Notes under the pieces: model-generated
The model's input: only the letters and a program-made list of their open reading frames with translations
Told to the model about the DNA's origin: nothing
Databases searched by the model: none
Shown here: piece after piece, positions 24,427 through 34,107 of the stretch
How the letters are laid out: every line of letters starts with the position of its first letter
Position numbering within the stretch: the first letter of the stretch is position 1
Assembly (NCBI GenBank): GCA_964497135.1
Contig: CAZCDO010000001.1
Location: 1 to 64,000 of the forward strand
Direction: 5' to 3'
DNA length: 64,000 bases
Source: CAIJXV01 sp964497135
Lineage (GTDB): Bacteria; Verrucomicrobiota; Kiritimatiellia; CAIKKV01; CAIJXV01
Translations under genes and position numbers: made by a program

Positions 24427-27400
24427 TGACGGGGGACGGCTCCAACGGACGCGTTGCCCAGGCGATCGGGGCGGCGATATTTGCGGTGCTGACCGTGGTG
24501 ACGGCCGCCGTCTTCCTCCGCGTTTTTGCGCCGCGATCGTACGTGCCGCCGACTGCCGGAGCCCCGTCCTACGATCGCACCGCGATGCAGCAGGCGCTGA
24601 CTCGAGAGGCGGTCCGGGACCAATTGGCGGCCATCGAACAGTGCGGTTCGCGCTCGCCGGGCCAGCCGGGCCACGCCGCCTGCGGCCGGCTGATCGCCGA
24701 ACGCTACGCGCAGGCGGGACTGGAGGTGTTCGAGCAGGAACTCGACGCGGCCTATCCCGTCTGCTCCGAGGCGCGCCTGACCGGCGACGGCGCGCCGCTG
24801 GAGGTGGCGCTCTGGCCGGCCCCGCCTAATCACGTTCAGCCGATGACGACACCGGAGTCGGGTTTGCAGGGCGAACTGATGTTGATCACCGAGGAGAGCG
24901 TGCGCGCCGCCGGCCGTTTCGACGACCAGATCGCGCTGGTCGACCTGGCCCGGCCGCTATTCAAGGAACTGGGAATCAACCCGGCTCGCTTCGCCGACCT
25001 GGGATTCAAGGCGCTGATCGTCGGACATTCCGGAGGGTTCGAACAGATTCCCTGGCGCAATCTGAAGAGCCTGCGGCTGGGTCTGCCGCTCAACTATGTG
25101 CGGCTGATCGCGGACGAGCGCATCTTCGCCTATGCCGGACGTCGCGTCCGGCTGGATGTCCGCACCGCCTATACGAATGTTCCCGTTCGCAACATCGTGG
25201 GCGTTCTGCATGGACCCCGCGCGGCGCGCGGCGCGGTGATCATCAGCGCCGCTTACGACGGGTTTACAGCGTTGCCGGATCTGGCCTCGGGATCGGTGCA
25301 GGCTTTGCAACTGGCCCTGCAACTGCGGTTGCTCGACGGCCTGGCGCCCCATCGTGAAACCCTCCAGCGCGATGTCATCTGGGTGTCGTGCGGCAGCGAC
25401 TACATGGCCCAGAACAGCCTGAATCAACTCCTGTCCGCCATCGGTCGTCCCGGAGAAGCGGCCGTTGCCAAGGCCCGCCTGGACGCCGATCTGCGCGAGC
25501 AGACGGAGAAAGCCGGCGCCCTGACGTCCGTGGTGGCGCTTTTCTCCGATGAACGGTTCGGGCGAGAGGCGGGTCCGAGCGGGACCGCCCTGGACGGGAT
25601 CGATGCCGAAGCCCGGCTGATTTTCGACGAAGAGTTCCGGACCGTTCTCAGGCAGCGGGTCTTCGATGCCGGTGAACGCCTGCTCCAGGCGCAGATCGCG
25701 TTCGAGCATAACCCGAAGGATCTGACCGGTCCCGCCTATCGCGCCTTTCGGGCCGCCAAACAGGATTTTGACCGGCTGAATACGGCATCGGCGTTGCCGG
25801 TCCGGCGTTTCCTGGAGCGCCCTTCGGATGGCTATGATCTTCGGGCGGCTCTGCTGGCACGGTTCCAGGTGTTGAGGGGCTACCACGACACCCGGGTCCG
25901 GCGGTTGCGACAGGAACTGGCGCTGAATGCCCTGATGGCGGGTTACGATGAAGTGCTGGTCCTGGCGCCCAGCCTGAACCCGGCGGCCGTTCAGCCGAAA
26001 CGCGAAATTCTCAGTTTCTCCGGGGGATCGGGAATCCCGCATGCCGAAGCTGCGGATGCCTTCCGCCGCCTGCTTCAGGAGGCGGTATTCACACTCGGCC
26101 TGCAGGATCGGGTGAGCATCGATTTCCGCGGCGCCCGGCACGGCGACGCCATGGCCGCGTTTCTGTCCGACCTGCCGCTCCAATCCCAGCCCTGGTCGGT
26201 CATGTCCTATCCGGCGTTCGCACTGATCAGTCCGCGGAACGACTATGCGCATTTCATTTCGCCGGTTCCCTCGCCCCTGATTACGAACCTCACCAGCCTG
26301 GCCGGGTCCCTGCAGGTGCTGGGCGAGGCGACGCTGTCGGCGGCCCATGGCGCCGGACGGTTTCCCGCGCTCCAGCGGAATTCAACGTATGCAACGCGGG
26401 GGACGGTTTATGCCGCCGGGATCGGTAATGCCGTGGTCCCGAATTTTTCCGTGGCCGGGGCGCTGGTGTTCGCCAAAGCGGAGGCCGGTCCGGCCCCTCT
26501 CGGGTTCCAGCGACGTCCGATCTTCTTCGCGGATCCGTATGGCCATTTTGATCACCCGGTGATGACGATGCCGTTTCCGAACTGGGCGGACACTTTTATC
26601 CCGGAGGCGGCCCACTATGGCCCGGGCGGCACGATTGACTATTACAAGGACAGCGGACTGACGGCGCAGAATATTTATAAATCGGATATCCTGCCCGGCG
26701 ACGGGTCACCCGTCAATCTGATCCTTTACCGCGGCACAGCGGTGTCGATCCTCAATCGAGTCAATCCGCAGACCATGCGCAGTTTTACGGGGGCGGCTTT
26801 TCTGCGTCCCTCCGGCTTGACGCCGTTTGCCAGCACCGCCAAAATCGTCAACGACGATGGTATTTGCGATTTCATCGATCCCAAGGCCCGGTTCTTCGTC
26901 ACCCTGAAGGCGGGCTCGCCGGATAACGAGCAGGTGGCCGAGACGCGCGCGTTCTGCCTGAACACCCGCGCCCCCGGTTTCGTTCCGGACCCCGCGATCG
27001 AGATCGATGGCCCCGGCTATCTGGCGCAGGATACCCCCGTGGTGCGGGAGATCGCCGCGGAATCCGCCTCCTCGATGGCCCTCCTGGCCGCCAAACGCAT
27101 CCGGTTGCAGGAACCCTACGGGATGGTGGACGAGATGACGACCGCGTTCCAGGAGCGGAGTCTGCAACTGGCGGCGGAGGCCGGGCGTGCCGACCGGCCG
27201 GCGTTGACGCGATTAGGCGAGTTTCGGCAGGCCATGACCTACCTGATCCTGAATCACCCGGTCATCCGGGGGTCGATCGCCGAAGCCATCTGGGGCATCC
27301 TCTGGTATATGGGGTTGCTCGTGCCGTTTGTCTTCTTCTTCGAGAAGCTCATGTTCGGATTCACCGATATCCGTAAACAGTTGTTGGCGGAGGGCGTCAT

Positions 27401-29429
27401 CTTCCTGGTGGTGTTCGGGTTGCTCTGGTTTTTGCATCCGGCCTTCAAGATGATCCGGTCCTCGGTCATGATTCTTTTGGGGTTCGTCATCATTCTGATC
27501 TCGGGCGGCATCACCCTGTTGCTGTCGTCCAAATTCCGCGAAAACCTCGATGCCTTGAAACGGCTTCAGGGCTCGGACAAGGGCGCTGAGGTGAACAAGG
27601 CGGGAATCCTGATGACGGCGTTCATGCTCGGGTTGAATAACATGCACCGTCGCAAGGTGCGCACGGGACTGACCTGTGCCACGCTGGTGCTGATGACTTT
27701 CGTCATGATCTGTTTTACCTCCGTGCGCAGCAACATCGTCGACCAGGAAAAGGCCCTGTCCAAGGCCGCCTACCAGGGATTGCTGGTCAAGGAGGCGCGA
27801 TTCAAGCCAATCGCCGCCAGCGAGATTTCAGCCCTCGACAGCCGGTTTGGCGAGATGTTCACGGTCAACGAGCGGGTGGCCCTGGTGGGACGGCGCGACT
27901 GGAATCTGGCGCAACTGGTGCCGCCGGAGGTGGAGGTGGCCGTCGGCGAGGCGCCGGAGATCAGCCGCCAGACCGCGAAGTCGGTCCTGTTGCTGCGGCA
28001 AACCGAGCCCCTGCGCGCCAGCCTGCGCCTGCTCACCACGAACGGCTGGTTTTCGGCGGCGCAGGCTGCGCAAACCCAGGGACCCTATCCCGTGCTGTTG
28101 CCGGACACGATGGCCGAAAATCTCGGGCTGACCGTCGCGGCGGTGGATACGGGTTCTGTGAAAGTGCGCATCAATGGGGTGGTTTTTGCGGTGCACGGGG
28201 TGTTCGAATCATCCTCTCTATCGCAGGCGGGCGATCTCGATGGTGACAACCTGTTACCGTTCGATACGGAGGGACTGGTCAACCCGGAGATCAGCGACAG
28301 CCAGGTGCTGGCCGAACGCGAGGACCCGCGCGTTGCGGCGGGGCAAACCGTGATAGCGCTGGTGGACGCGTTTCCCGTTCAGGTTAACGGGGCCTGGCGG
28401 ACGTTGTCCGTGGCGGTTGACATGGGCCAGACCGGGTTTGCGTCCGCCAAGCGTGAAATCGCCACGTATCTGGAGCAGACCGGGCGGGAAACGTGCTACG
28501 GCCTCGACGGTACCGCCTATATCGGGCGCCGCGCCCGCGCCAAAGCGGTGGGCGGTCTGGCCGATCTGTTGATACCGTTGATCATTGCCGCGCTGACCGT
28601 CCTCAATACCATGAAAGGTTCGGTTTACGAACGGCGCGATGAAATCTTCGTCTATAACGCCGTCGGCATTGCGCCGCGCTATGTTTTTTTCATGTTCATC
28701 GCCGAGGCCCTGGTGTATGCGGTGGTCGGCGCGGTACTCGGCTACCTGCTCAGTCAGGGGACGGGGCGGGTTCTGACCGCGATGGGGTGGACCGGCGGAT
28801 TAAATATGAATTTCACCTCGCTATCCACGGTCTATGCCTCGCTGGCCATCGCGGCGGCCACGCTGTTATCCACCTACTTCCCGGCGAAATCGGCCATGGA
28901 AATCGCCAAGCCGGCGGAGAAGGCCGGCTGGGAACTACCCCCGGCCGAAGCGGATGAGATGACGTTCGCCCTGCCGTTCACGTTTACGCATTTCGATCGC
29001 ATTGCCGTGATGGGCTTTTTCCACCAGTATTTCGTCAACCACGGGGAGGGCAGTGCCGGGCCGTTTTTTGCCTCCGAGCCGCGGCTGACGTTGTGCGATC
29101 GGCGCGACCCCCTGGCGGACGACGGCTACATTCCGAGCATCGAGGTGCCCGTCTGGCTCAAACCGTTCGATCTGGGCGTGTCCCAACGCATCGTGATCGA
29201 ACTGGCCACGGATGCCGACACCGGCGAATACATCGCCACGATGCGCCTCCTGCGCCTCACCGGGACGAAGGAGGCCTGGTTGCGTCTGAACGCACCCCTG
29301 GTGAGCCGCATTCGTCGCCATTTTCTGCATTGGCGGGCCGTGTCCGACGATTTGAAACAGGAATTCCATGGCCGGGCCCGGGAACTTTTGGAAGCGCACG
29401 TGGCCGAGGGGGGGCGTCTGCATGGCTAA
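24426..29429 (+). CDS. Degenerate M28 peptidase-like domain fused to FtsX permease
   Basis: This 1667-residue membrane protein has a TM helix at about 12-34, then an M28-like extracytoplasmic region (GSRSPGQPGHAACGRL at about 75-90). The expected metal site His-x-Asp reads A275-A-Y-D278, and the expected catalytic Glu-Glu reads D325-Y326, so the peptidase looks inactive. A large periplasmic region of unknown fold spans about 350-940. Three TM helices lie at about 950-1035. A MacB-like half follows: a TM helix at about 1080, a periplasmic domain to about 1370, and an FtsX C-terminal bundle at about 1375-1495 (LIPLIIAALTVLNTMKGSVYERRDEI). The last 170 residues are soluble. ATG 24426 overlaps the previous stop (TGATG). 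It probably pairs with an ATPase encoded downstream. Confidence 0.72.
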   Translation: MTGDGSNGRVAQAIGAAIFAVLTVVTAAVFLRVFAPRSYVPPTAGAPSYDRTAMQQALTREAVRDQLAAIEQCGSRSPGQPGHAACGRLIAERYAQAGLEVFEQELDAAYPVCSEARLTGDGAPLEVALWPAPPNHVQPMTTPESGLQGELMLITEESVRAAGRFDDQIALVDLARPLFKELGINPARFADLGFKALIVGHSGGFEQIPWRNLKSLRLGLPLNYVRLIADERIFAYAGRRVRLDVRTAYTNVPVRNIVGVLHGPRAARGAVIISAAYDGFTALPDLASGSVQALQLALQLRLLDGLAPHRETLQRDVIWVSCGSDYMAQNSLNQLLSAIGRPGEAAVAKARLDADLREQTEKAGALTSVVALFSDERFGREAGPSGTALDGIDAEARLIFDEEFRTVLRQRVFDAGERLLQAQIAFEHNPKDLTGPAYRAFRAAKQDFDRLNTASALPVRRFLERPSDGYDLRAALLARFQVLRGYHDTRVRRLRQELALNALMAGYDEVLVLAPSLNPAAVQPKREILSFSGGSGIPHAEAADAFRRLLQEAVFTLGLQDRVSIDFRGARHGDAMAAFLSDLPLQSQPWSVMSYPAFALISPRNDYAHFISPVPSPLITNLTSLAGSLQVLGEATLSAAHGAGRFPALQRNSTYATRGTVYAAGIGNAVVPNFSVAGALVFAKAEAGPAPLGFQRRPIFFADPYGHFDHPVMTMPFPNWADTFIPEAAHYGPGGTIDYYKDSGLTAQNIYKSDILPGDGSPVNLILYRGTAVSILNRVNPQTMRSFTGAAFLRPSGLTPFASTAKIVNDDGICDFIDPKARFFVTLKAGSPDNEQVAETRAFCLNTRAPGFVPDPAIEIDGPGYLAQDTPVVREIAAESASSMALLAAKRIRLQEPYGMVDEMTTAFQERSLQLAAEAGRADRPALTRLGEFRQAMTYLILNHPVIRGSIAEAIWGILWYMGLLVPFVFFFEKLMFGFTDIRKQLLAEGVIFLVVFGLLWFLHPAFKMIRSSVMILLGFVIILISGGITLLLSSKFRENLDALKRLQGSDKGAEVNKAGILMTAFMLGLNNMHRRKVRTGLTCATLVLMTFVMICFTSVRSNIVDQEKALSKAAYQGLLVKEARFKPIAASEISALDSRFGEMFTVNERVALVGRRDWNLAQLVPPEVEVAVGEAPEISRQTAKSVLLLRQTEPLRASLRLLTTNGWFSAAQAAQTQGPYPVLLPDTMAENLGLTVAAVDTGSVKVRINGVVFAVHGVFESSSLSQAGDLDGDNLLPFDTEGLVNPEISDSQVLAEREDPRVAAGQTVIALVDAFPVQVNGAWRTLSVAVDMGQTGFASAKREIATYLEQTGRETCYGLDGTAYIGRRARAKAVGGLADLLIPLIIAALTVLNTMKGSVYERRDEIFVYNAVGIAPRYVFFMFIAEALVYAVVGAVLGYLLSQGTGRVLTAMGWTGGLNMNFTSLSTVYASLAIAAATLLSTYFPAKSAMEIAKPAEKAGWELPPAEADEMTFALPFTFTHFDRIAVMGFFHQYFVNHGEGSAGPFFASEPRLTLCDRRDPLADDGYIPSIEVPVWLKPFDLGVSQRIVIELATDADTGEYIATMRLLRLTGTKEAWLRLNAPLVSRIRRHFLHWRAVSDDLKQEFHGRARELLEAHVAEGGRLHG

Positions 29430-31518
29430 AATCGACCAGGAATTGGAACAGTACCGCAACCTGCTGGCGACCCCGGACACCTATGAGGAGGGGTTCGGCT
29501 GGATGACGGTCGCCGGCATCCTGTTCTGCGGGTTCATCATGATGCCCGGCGCCATCTACCTCGGGTTGATGACCGGCGGCAGTATGGGCAGTGCAGCCAC
29601 CTGGGTGACGGTGATTTTGTTCAGCGAGGTCACCCGGCGCGCGATGAAGACCCTCAGCAAGGGACACCTGGTCGTCCTCCTGCATGCCGCGGGCGTCATG
29701 ATGGCCGGCAGTGCCCTGTTTCCCGGCGGACCCTTCGGCGGGCTGGTTTACCGGGCCTTCCTGGTGACCTCCGATGCCGCCCGCGATATGGGGATGCGCG
29801 ATGCCTTCCCGGCCTGGTGGTGTCCCAAGCCCGACAGTCCGGCCATCGCCGAACGGTTGTTGCTGCACAGCGACTGGCTCCAGCCGATCGCCCTGCTGGC
29901 GTTCATCGCCGTCATCGGGTTGGTCAAAAAATACACGCTCGGCTATTTCTTTTTCCGCCTTTGCAGCGATGTCGAGCGGTTGCCCTTTCCGCTGGCGCCC
30001 ATCAGCGCGCAGGGCGCTCTGGCGCTGTCGGATTCCACCCGGAAGGAGGAGGACCTGGAGGCCGCTGAGAAGCAGGTTGACGAGACGGGCCGCAAGGTCT
30101 TTTCCAAGTGGCGGATTTTTTCGCTGGGTTCGTTGATCGGCATCGCCTTCGGGATCGTGCAGGTCGGTGTGCCGGCGATTACCGGCCTGATGCTGGACAA
30201 GCCGGTGTTTCTGATTCCGCAACCCTTTGTCGATTTGACCACGCTGACCGAGAGCCTGTTGCCGGCGACGCCCACCGGCCTGGTGATCGATCCCGGCATC
30301 ATCCTGATCGGCATGGTTTTGCCGTTTTGGGCGGTCATCGGCACGTTCAGTGCCATTGTCGTGACGTTGGTGGCCAATCCCGTCCTGCAGATGGGCAATG
30401 TCCTGGCCCAGTGGCAGCCGGGGATGAACACGATCAACACCCAGTTTGTGAACTCGGTTGATTTCTGGATGAGTTTCGGGTTCGGCACCTCGGCGGCGAT
30501 CGCGCTGATCAGTATTTATTCGACCGTGCGGGACGTGGTGCGGCGCGCCCGCCAGGCGCGCCGCGCGCGGGACTCCGGGCAGCTCGCCATCGGGCGCCAG
30601 GCCGAGATCGGCAGTCTCTGGAAAACGCCCGATATCGGCCGCGGCGACTACCCGATGTGGCTGGCGCTGACCGGCTATGTCCTGGCGGCCGGAGCCATGG
30701 TGATCGTGTGTGACCGGTTGGTTCCGGGCATCACCGGATTCCTGCTGGTATTCGCCTTCCTCTACAATCCCTTTGTATCCTATGTCAACGCGCGCCTGCT
30801 GGGGTTGGTCGGGCAACAGGTCGATATCCCCTTTGTGCGGGAAGGGGCCTTTATTCTCTCCGGTTGCAAGACGCTGGACATCTGGCTGGCGCCGGTGCCG
30901 ATCGAAAACTACGGCAGCATGGCGCAGTCCTTCCGCGTCAATGAACTCACCGGGGTGCGGTTCCGCTCGCTGATGAAGGCCGACCTGGTCGCCTTGCCCG
31001 CCCTGTTCCTGATGTCGCTGTTGTTCTGGGCCTTCATTTGGAAATCCAATGCGGTGCCCTCCGACATCTACCCGGCCGCGCGCCTCAACTGGGAACTGGC
31101 GGCCAAGCAGAACACCCTCCTGTATTCGGCCACTTTTTCTCCGGACACCGCCGGCGGCGTCCGCGATATCACCCATTTTGCCGACACCGAATTCGCCAAG
31201 GCGTTGCATCCGAAGTTCATCGCGGCCGGCAGCGTGCTGACGTTGCTGTTGTTCGGAATCTTCAGCGCGTTCAGTCTGCCCACGCTCTTTATCTACGGGA
31301 TGATCCGCGGGTTCGGCCAGCTTCCGCATGTGATGCTGCTCGAAATTGCCGGGGCGCTCCTGGGGCGGTATGTGCTCCAGAAGAAGTTCGGATCGGGCCC
31401 GTTTTTGCGAATGGCCCCGGCCCTGCTGGCGGGGTATTACACCGGCGTCGGCCTGATCGGTATGGCCACGATCGCCATGAACCTCATAAAAAATGCCGTT
31501 TCCAGCGCACCCTTTTAG
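29422..31518 (+). CDS. OPT-like integral membrane protein
   Basis: This 698-residue protein has many hydrophobic helices, with a short acidic N-terminal tail (KIDQELEQYRN). The first helices carry a Gly-rich stretch (GAIYLGLMTGGSMG). A later VERLPFPLAP resembles the LPFP segment seen in oligopeptide-transporter-type proteins. It is a distant, shorter relative of the protein at 21850. ATG 29422 lies inside the last codons of the preceding gene (8-base overlap) behind a G-rich site, so translation is coupled. Two OPT-like proteins surrounding an FtsX fusion suggest one membrane assembly. The exact family and the substrate are uncertain. Confidence 0.7.
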   Translation: MAKIDQELEQYRNLLATPDTYEEGFGWMTVAGILFCGFIMMPGAIYLGLMTGGSMGSAATWVTVILFSEVTRRAMKTLSKGHLVVLLHAAGVMMAGSALFPGGPFGGLVYRAFLVTSDAARDMGMRDAFPAWWCPKPDSPAIAERLLLHSDWLQPIALLAFIAVIGLVKKYTLGYFFFRLCSDVERLPFPLAPISAQGALALSDSTRKEEDLEAAEKQVDETGRKVFSKWRIFSLGSLIGIAFGIVQVGVPAITGLMLDKPVFLIPQPFVDLTTLTESLLPATPTGLVIDPGIILIGMVLPFWAVIGTFSAIVVTLVANPVLQMGNVLAQWQPGMNTINTQFVNSVDFWMSFGFGTSAAIALISIYSTVRDVVRRARQARRARDSGQLAIGRQAEIGSLWKTPDIGRGDYPMWLALTGYVLAAGAMVIVCDRLVPGITGFLLVFAFLYNPFVSYVNARLLGLVGQQVDIPFVREGAFILSGCKTLDIWLAPVPIENYGSMAQSFRVNELTGVRFRSLMKADLVALPALFLMSLLFWAFIWKSNAVPSDIYPAARLNWELAAKQNTLLYSATFSPDTAGGVRDITHFADTEFAKALHPKFIAAGSVLTLLLFGIFSAFSLPTLFIYGMIRGFGQLPHVMLLEIAGALLGRYVLQKKFGSGPFLRMAPALLAGYYTGVGLIGMATIAMNLIKNAVSSAPF

Positions 31519-31527
31519 GTGCCGCCC

Positions 31528-32568
31528 ATGAGCCAACCCATGCCAGACCAGATTAGCCTGCCGTTGCGAATCGCCTTTGAGGTGGTGGTGCAGGGGTTGC
31601 GCATCCGCTTGGGCCGCTCCCTCGTCACCCTGACCGGGGTGACCTGCGGCATCGCTTTCCTGATGTCGATTCTGACCGGCCAGCTCGTCAAAAAGGGCGT
31701 GGCGGCCGAGGATGCCTGCCGGGAGGAGGTCGCCCGCATGGGGAGTTTCATCCGGTCCGACCTGCCGAACTTGCGCGGCAAGGCGATCGGCCTGATCGGG
31801 AGCGGGCGCCTCGACGAGGTCGAGACGCGGGTGCTCGAACGTCTGCGAGCTGACGGTGACAGTATCCTGCTGATGGCCGACGGTCTGGCCCCCGAACCGC
31901 GGCGGCCGATGGCGGGGTGTGAAGTCGTGGAGGGCGGGCAACTGACCGAGCGGGCCGCCGTGATCTTCGTGATGGGCGACGGTCCGGTGCCGGCGTTCGA
32001 CTGGCGGCGGTTTTTCGATCGGTCGCGGAATGCCATGGCGGCGTACACCCGGACCGGGGGCGCGAGGTTGGCCACGGACCGGGAGGAGCGGTGGGTCCGC
32101 TTGTCGAGGGACTGGCCGCCGGACGAAATTGCGCGCAAGGCGCTACAGGCGCGGCAGGCGCGTTTTCGCGGAATCTGGGTCGGTGTGATTTCGCTGCTGG
32201 TGACGGTCATCGGCATTTCCAACGCCATGCTGATGTCGGTCACGGAACGCTTCCGCGAGATCGGCACGATGAAATGTTTGGGGGCTTTGTCGGGTTTTGT
32301 CACGCGCCTCTTCGTGCTGGAGGCGTCCCTGCTGGGGTTCGTGGGCGGACTGGCGGGCGCGGTGGCGGGTGCGGTCTTCGCCGTGAGCGTATACACCTTG
32401 ACCTACGGGGCCGGCCTCGTTTTTGCGTCGCTGCCGGTGGCGTCGATCCTGTCGTTCGGCGCAGTCAGCCTGGTCGCGGGGATTCTGTTGTCGATTGTGG
32501 CGGCGCTCTATCCGGCCCGCGTGGCGGCATCCATGGTGCCGGCGACGGCCCTGAGGTCAACGTTATGA
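31528..32568 (+). CDS. MacB/FtsX-type ABC permease
   Basis: This 346-residue protein has the FtsX/MacB layout: one N-terminal TM helix (about 20-45, SLVTLTGVTCGIAFLMSIL), a periplasmic domain (about 50-205), and three C-terminal helices (about 215-345). Before the last set comes SNAMLMSVTERFREIGTMKCLGAL, the usual FtsX coupling region that contacts the ATPase. ATG 31528 is chosen over GTG 31519, which abuts the previous stop. Its TGA overlaps the ATG of the ATPase at 32565. It should form a mechanotransmission-type ABC complex that moves periplasmic or lipid-linked cargo rather than importing sugars (family knowledge). Confidence 0.85.
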   Translation: MSQPMPDQISLPLRIAFEVVVQGLRIRLGRSLVTLTGVTCGIAFLMSILTGQLVKKGVAAEDACREEVARMGSFIRSDLPNLRGKAIGLIGSGRLDEVETRVLERLRADGDSILLMADGLAPEPRRPMAGCEVVEGGQLTERAAVIFVMGDGPVPAFDWRRFFDRSRNAMAAYTRTGGARLATDREERWVRLSRDWPPDEIARKALQARQARFRGIWVGVISLLVTVIGISNAMLMSVTERFREIGTMKCLGALSGFVTRLFVLEASLLGFVGGLAGAVAGAVFAVSVYTLTYGAGLVFASLPVASILSFGAVSLVAGILLSIVAALYPARVAASMVPATALRSTL

Positions 32569-33362
32569 AGAAGGACCCGATGGAACCCATTGACCCCCGC
32601 CGTTTTCAAGCGCTCTTCAATCCGCCCGCCGGTCAGGGAGCCCCCGTTGTGATCCGCGGTGTCGACATCCGCAAGGTGTATCGCCGGGGCACCCAGGAGA
32701 CACACGCCTTGCGCGGCGCTACGCTGGACGTCTACCGCGGCGAATACCTGTCGATCATGGGCCCCTCCGGATCGGGAAAAACGACGTTGTTCAACGCGAT
32801 TGGCGCCCTGGTCAAGCCGACCTCGGGCAAGGTCTATATCGATCAGGTCGATATTGCGCAACTCGACACCGAGGAATTGGCGTGGCTTCGATGCCGGAAG
32901 ATCGGCTACGTGTTCCAGACCTACAATCTGATCCAGGTGATGACCTGTTTGGAAAATGTGACCCTGCCGATGAGTTTTGCCGGCCTGAGCGGCGAGGAGG
33001 CGCGCGAAAAAGGCGTCCGGATTTTGAAAATGGTGGGGCTCAGCCATCGCGCCCTGCACAAGCCGGCGGAACTGTCGGGCGGTCAGCAGCAGCGCGTCGC
33101 GATCGCGCGGGCGCTGGCCAATTCGCCGGCCATCATTCTCGCCGATGAACCCACGGCGAATCTGGACCAGACGACTGGGCAGGAGATCATCGACCTGTTC
33201 ACCCGTTTGCAGCGGGACCTGGGCGTGACCATTATTTCCGCCACGCACGATCTCAAGATGCTTCAGGCTTCAAACCGCATCCTGTGGATCGAGGACGGCT
33301 GCATTGTGAAATCGGCCCGCCCCGAGGAGATCAATTTCGCCACCGATGAATTCGGGCATTGA
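32565..33362 (+). CDS. ABC transporter ATPase, MacB/LolD type
   Basis: This 265-residue ATPase has a Walker A (GPSGSGKTT, about residues 66-74), a Q-loop (YVFQTYNL), the signature LSGGQQQR, a Walker B (IILADEPT) and an H-loop (SATHD). The ENVTLPM segment is typical of the MacB/LolD branch. ATG 32565 overlaps the stop of the permease gene (ATGA); the frame is open from 32091, but that extension overlaps the permease. About 25 extra residues at the N-terminus (MKKDPMEPIDPRRF) precede the usual start of the domain. It is very similar to the ATPase that follows, so the system has two closely related ATPases, perhaps one per FtsX protein. Confidence 0.92.
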   Translation: MKKDPMEPIDPRRFQALFNPPAGQGAPVVIRGVDIRKVYRRGTQETHALRGATLDVYRGEYLSIMGPSGSGKTTLFNAIGALVKPTSGKVYIDQVDIAQLDTEELAWLRCRKIGYVFQTYNLIQVMTCLENVTLPMSFAGLSGEEAREKGVRILKMVGLSHRALHKPAELSGGQQQRVAIARALANSPAIILADEPTANLDQTTGQEIIDLFTRLQRDLGVTIISATHDLKMLQASNRILWIEDGCIVKSARPEEINFATDEFGH

Positions 33363-33372
33363 GAGATCAATC

Positions 33373-34107
33373 ATGGATACGATCATTCGAACCGAGAACG
33401 TGAAAAAACGTTATGTGACCGGCGACCAGGAATTGTGGGCGTTGAAGGGGATCGATCTCGATATCGGCCGCGGCGAATTTCTCTCCATCATGGGACCTTC
33501 CGGATCGGGCAAGTCGACGCTGTTCAACCAGATCGGCGCGCTCGACGTGCCCACCGAGGGGCGCGTGCTGTTCGAGGGGCAGTCCGTGTTCGACATGACC
33601 GAAAAACAGCAGGCGTGGTTCCGGTGCAACCGCATCGGGTACATCTTCCAGACGTTCAACCTGATCCAGGTGATGACCGCGTTGCAGAACGTGACCCTGC
33701 CCATGGTCTTCCAGGGGACCCCCCGGGAGGATGCCGTCCGGCGCGGCACGGCCATTCTGGAACGCGTGGGACTCGGCCATCGCCTGCATAACAAACCGTT
33801 CGAGCTCTCCGGCGGCCAGCAACAGCGCGTGGCTGTGGCCCGCGCGCTGGCCAATACGCCCAGTGTGGTCCTCGCCGATGAACCCACGGGTAACTTGGAC
33901 ACGAAGACCGGCGCCGAGATCATCGAACTGCTCAAGGAGCTGAACCGCGCGGAAGGGGTGACCGTGATTTGTTCCACCCACGATCCGAAGATGCTGCGCA
34001 GTTCCGATCGGATTTGCTGGATGCTCGACGGGCGGCTCGACAAAATCATCCAGCAGGCCGATTTTTCGTTGGCGGCCATGAAGCAGGACACCCAGGGCCG
34101 TGAGTGA
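33373..34107 (+). CDS. ABC transporter ATPase, MacB/LolD type (second)
   Basis: This 244-residue ATPase is complete: Walker A GPSGSGKST (about residues 45-53), Q-loop YIFQTFNL, signature LSGGQQQR, Walker B VVLADEPT and an H-loop CSTHD. It begins 10 bases after the preceding ATPase, behind GAGAGA, and overlaps the PqqD-like gene by 8 bases. Having two ATPases and two FtsX-type permeases (24426 and 31528) in one operon suggests either two separate ABC complexes or one heterodimer. The sequence cannot decide between them. Confidence 0.92.
   Translation: MDTIIRTENVKKRYVTGDQELWALKGIDLDIGRGEFLSIMGPSGSGKSTLFNQIGALDVPTEGRVLFEGQSVFDMTEKQQAWFRCNRIGYIFQTFNLIQVMTALQNVTLPMVFQGTPREDAVRRGTAILERVGLGHRLHNKPFELSGGQQQRVAVARALANTPSVVLADEPTGNLDTKTGAEIIELLKELNRAEGVTVICSTHDPKMLRSSDRICWMLDGRLDKIIQQADFSLAAMKQDTQGRE

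Noticed and set aside
29257..31941. Minus-strand open frame of 894 codons
   Set aside because: It is antisense to the second OPT-like gene, with shadow composition and no domain.
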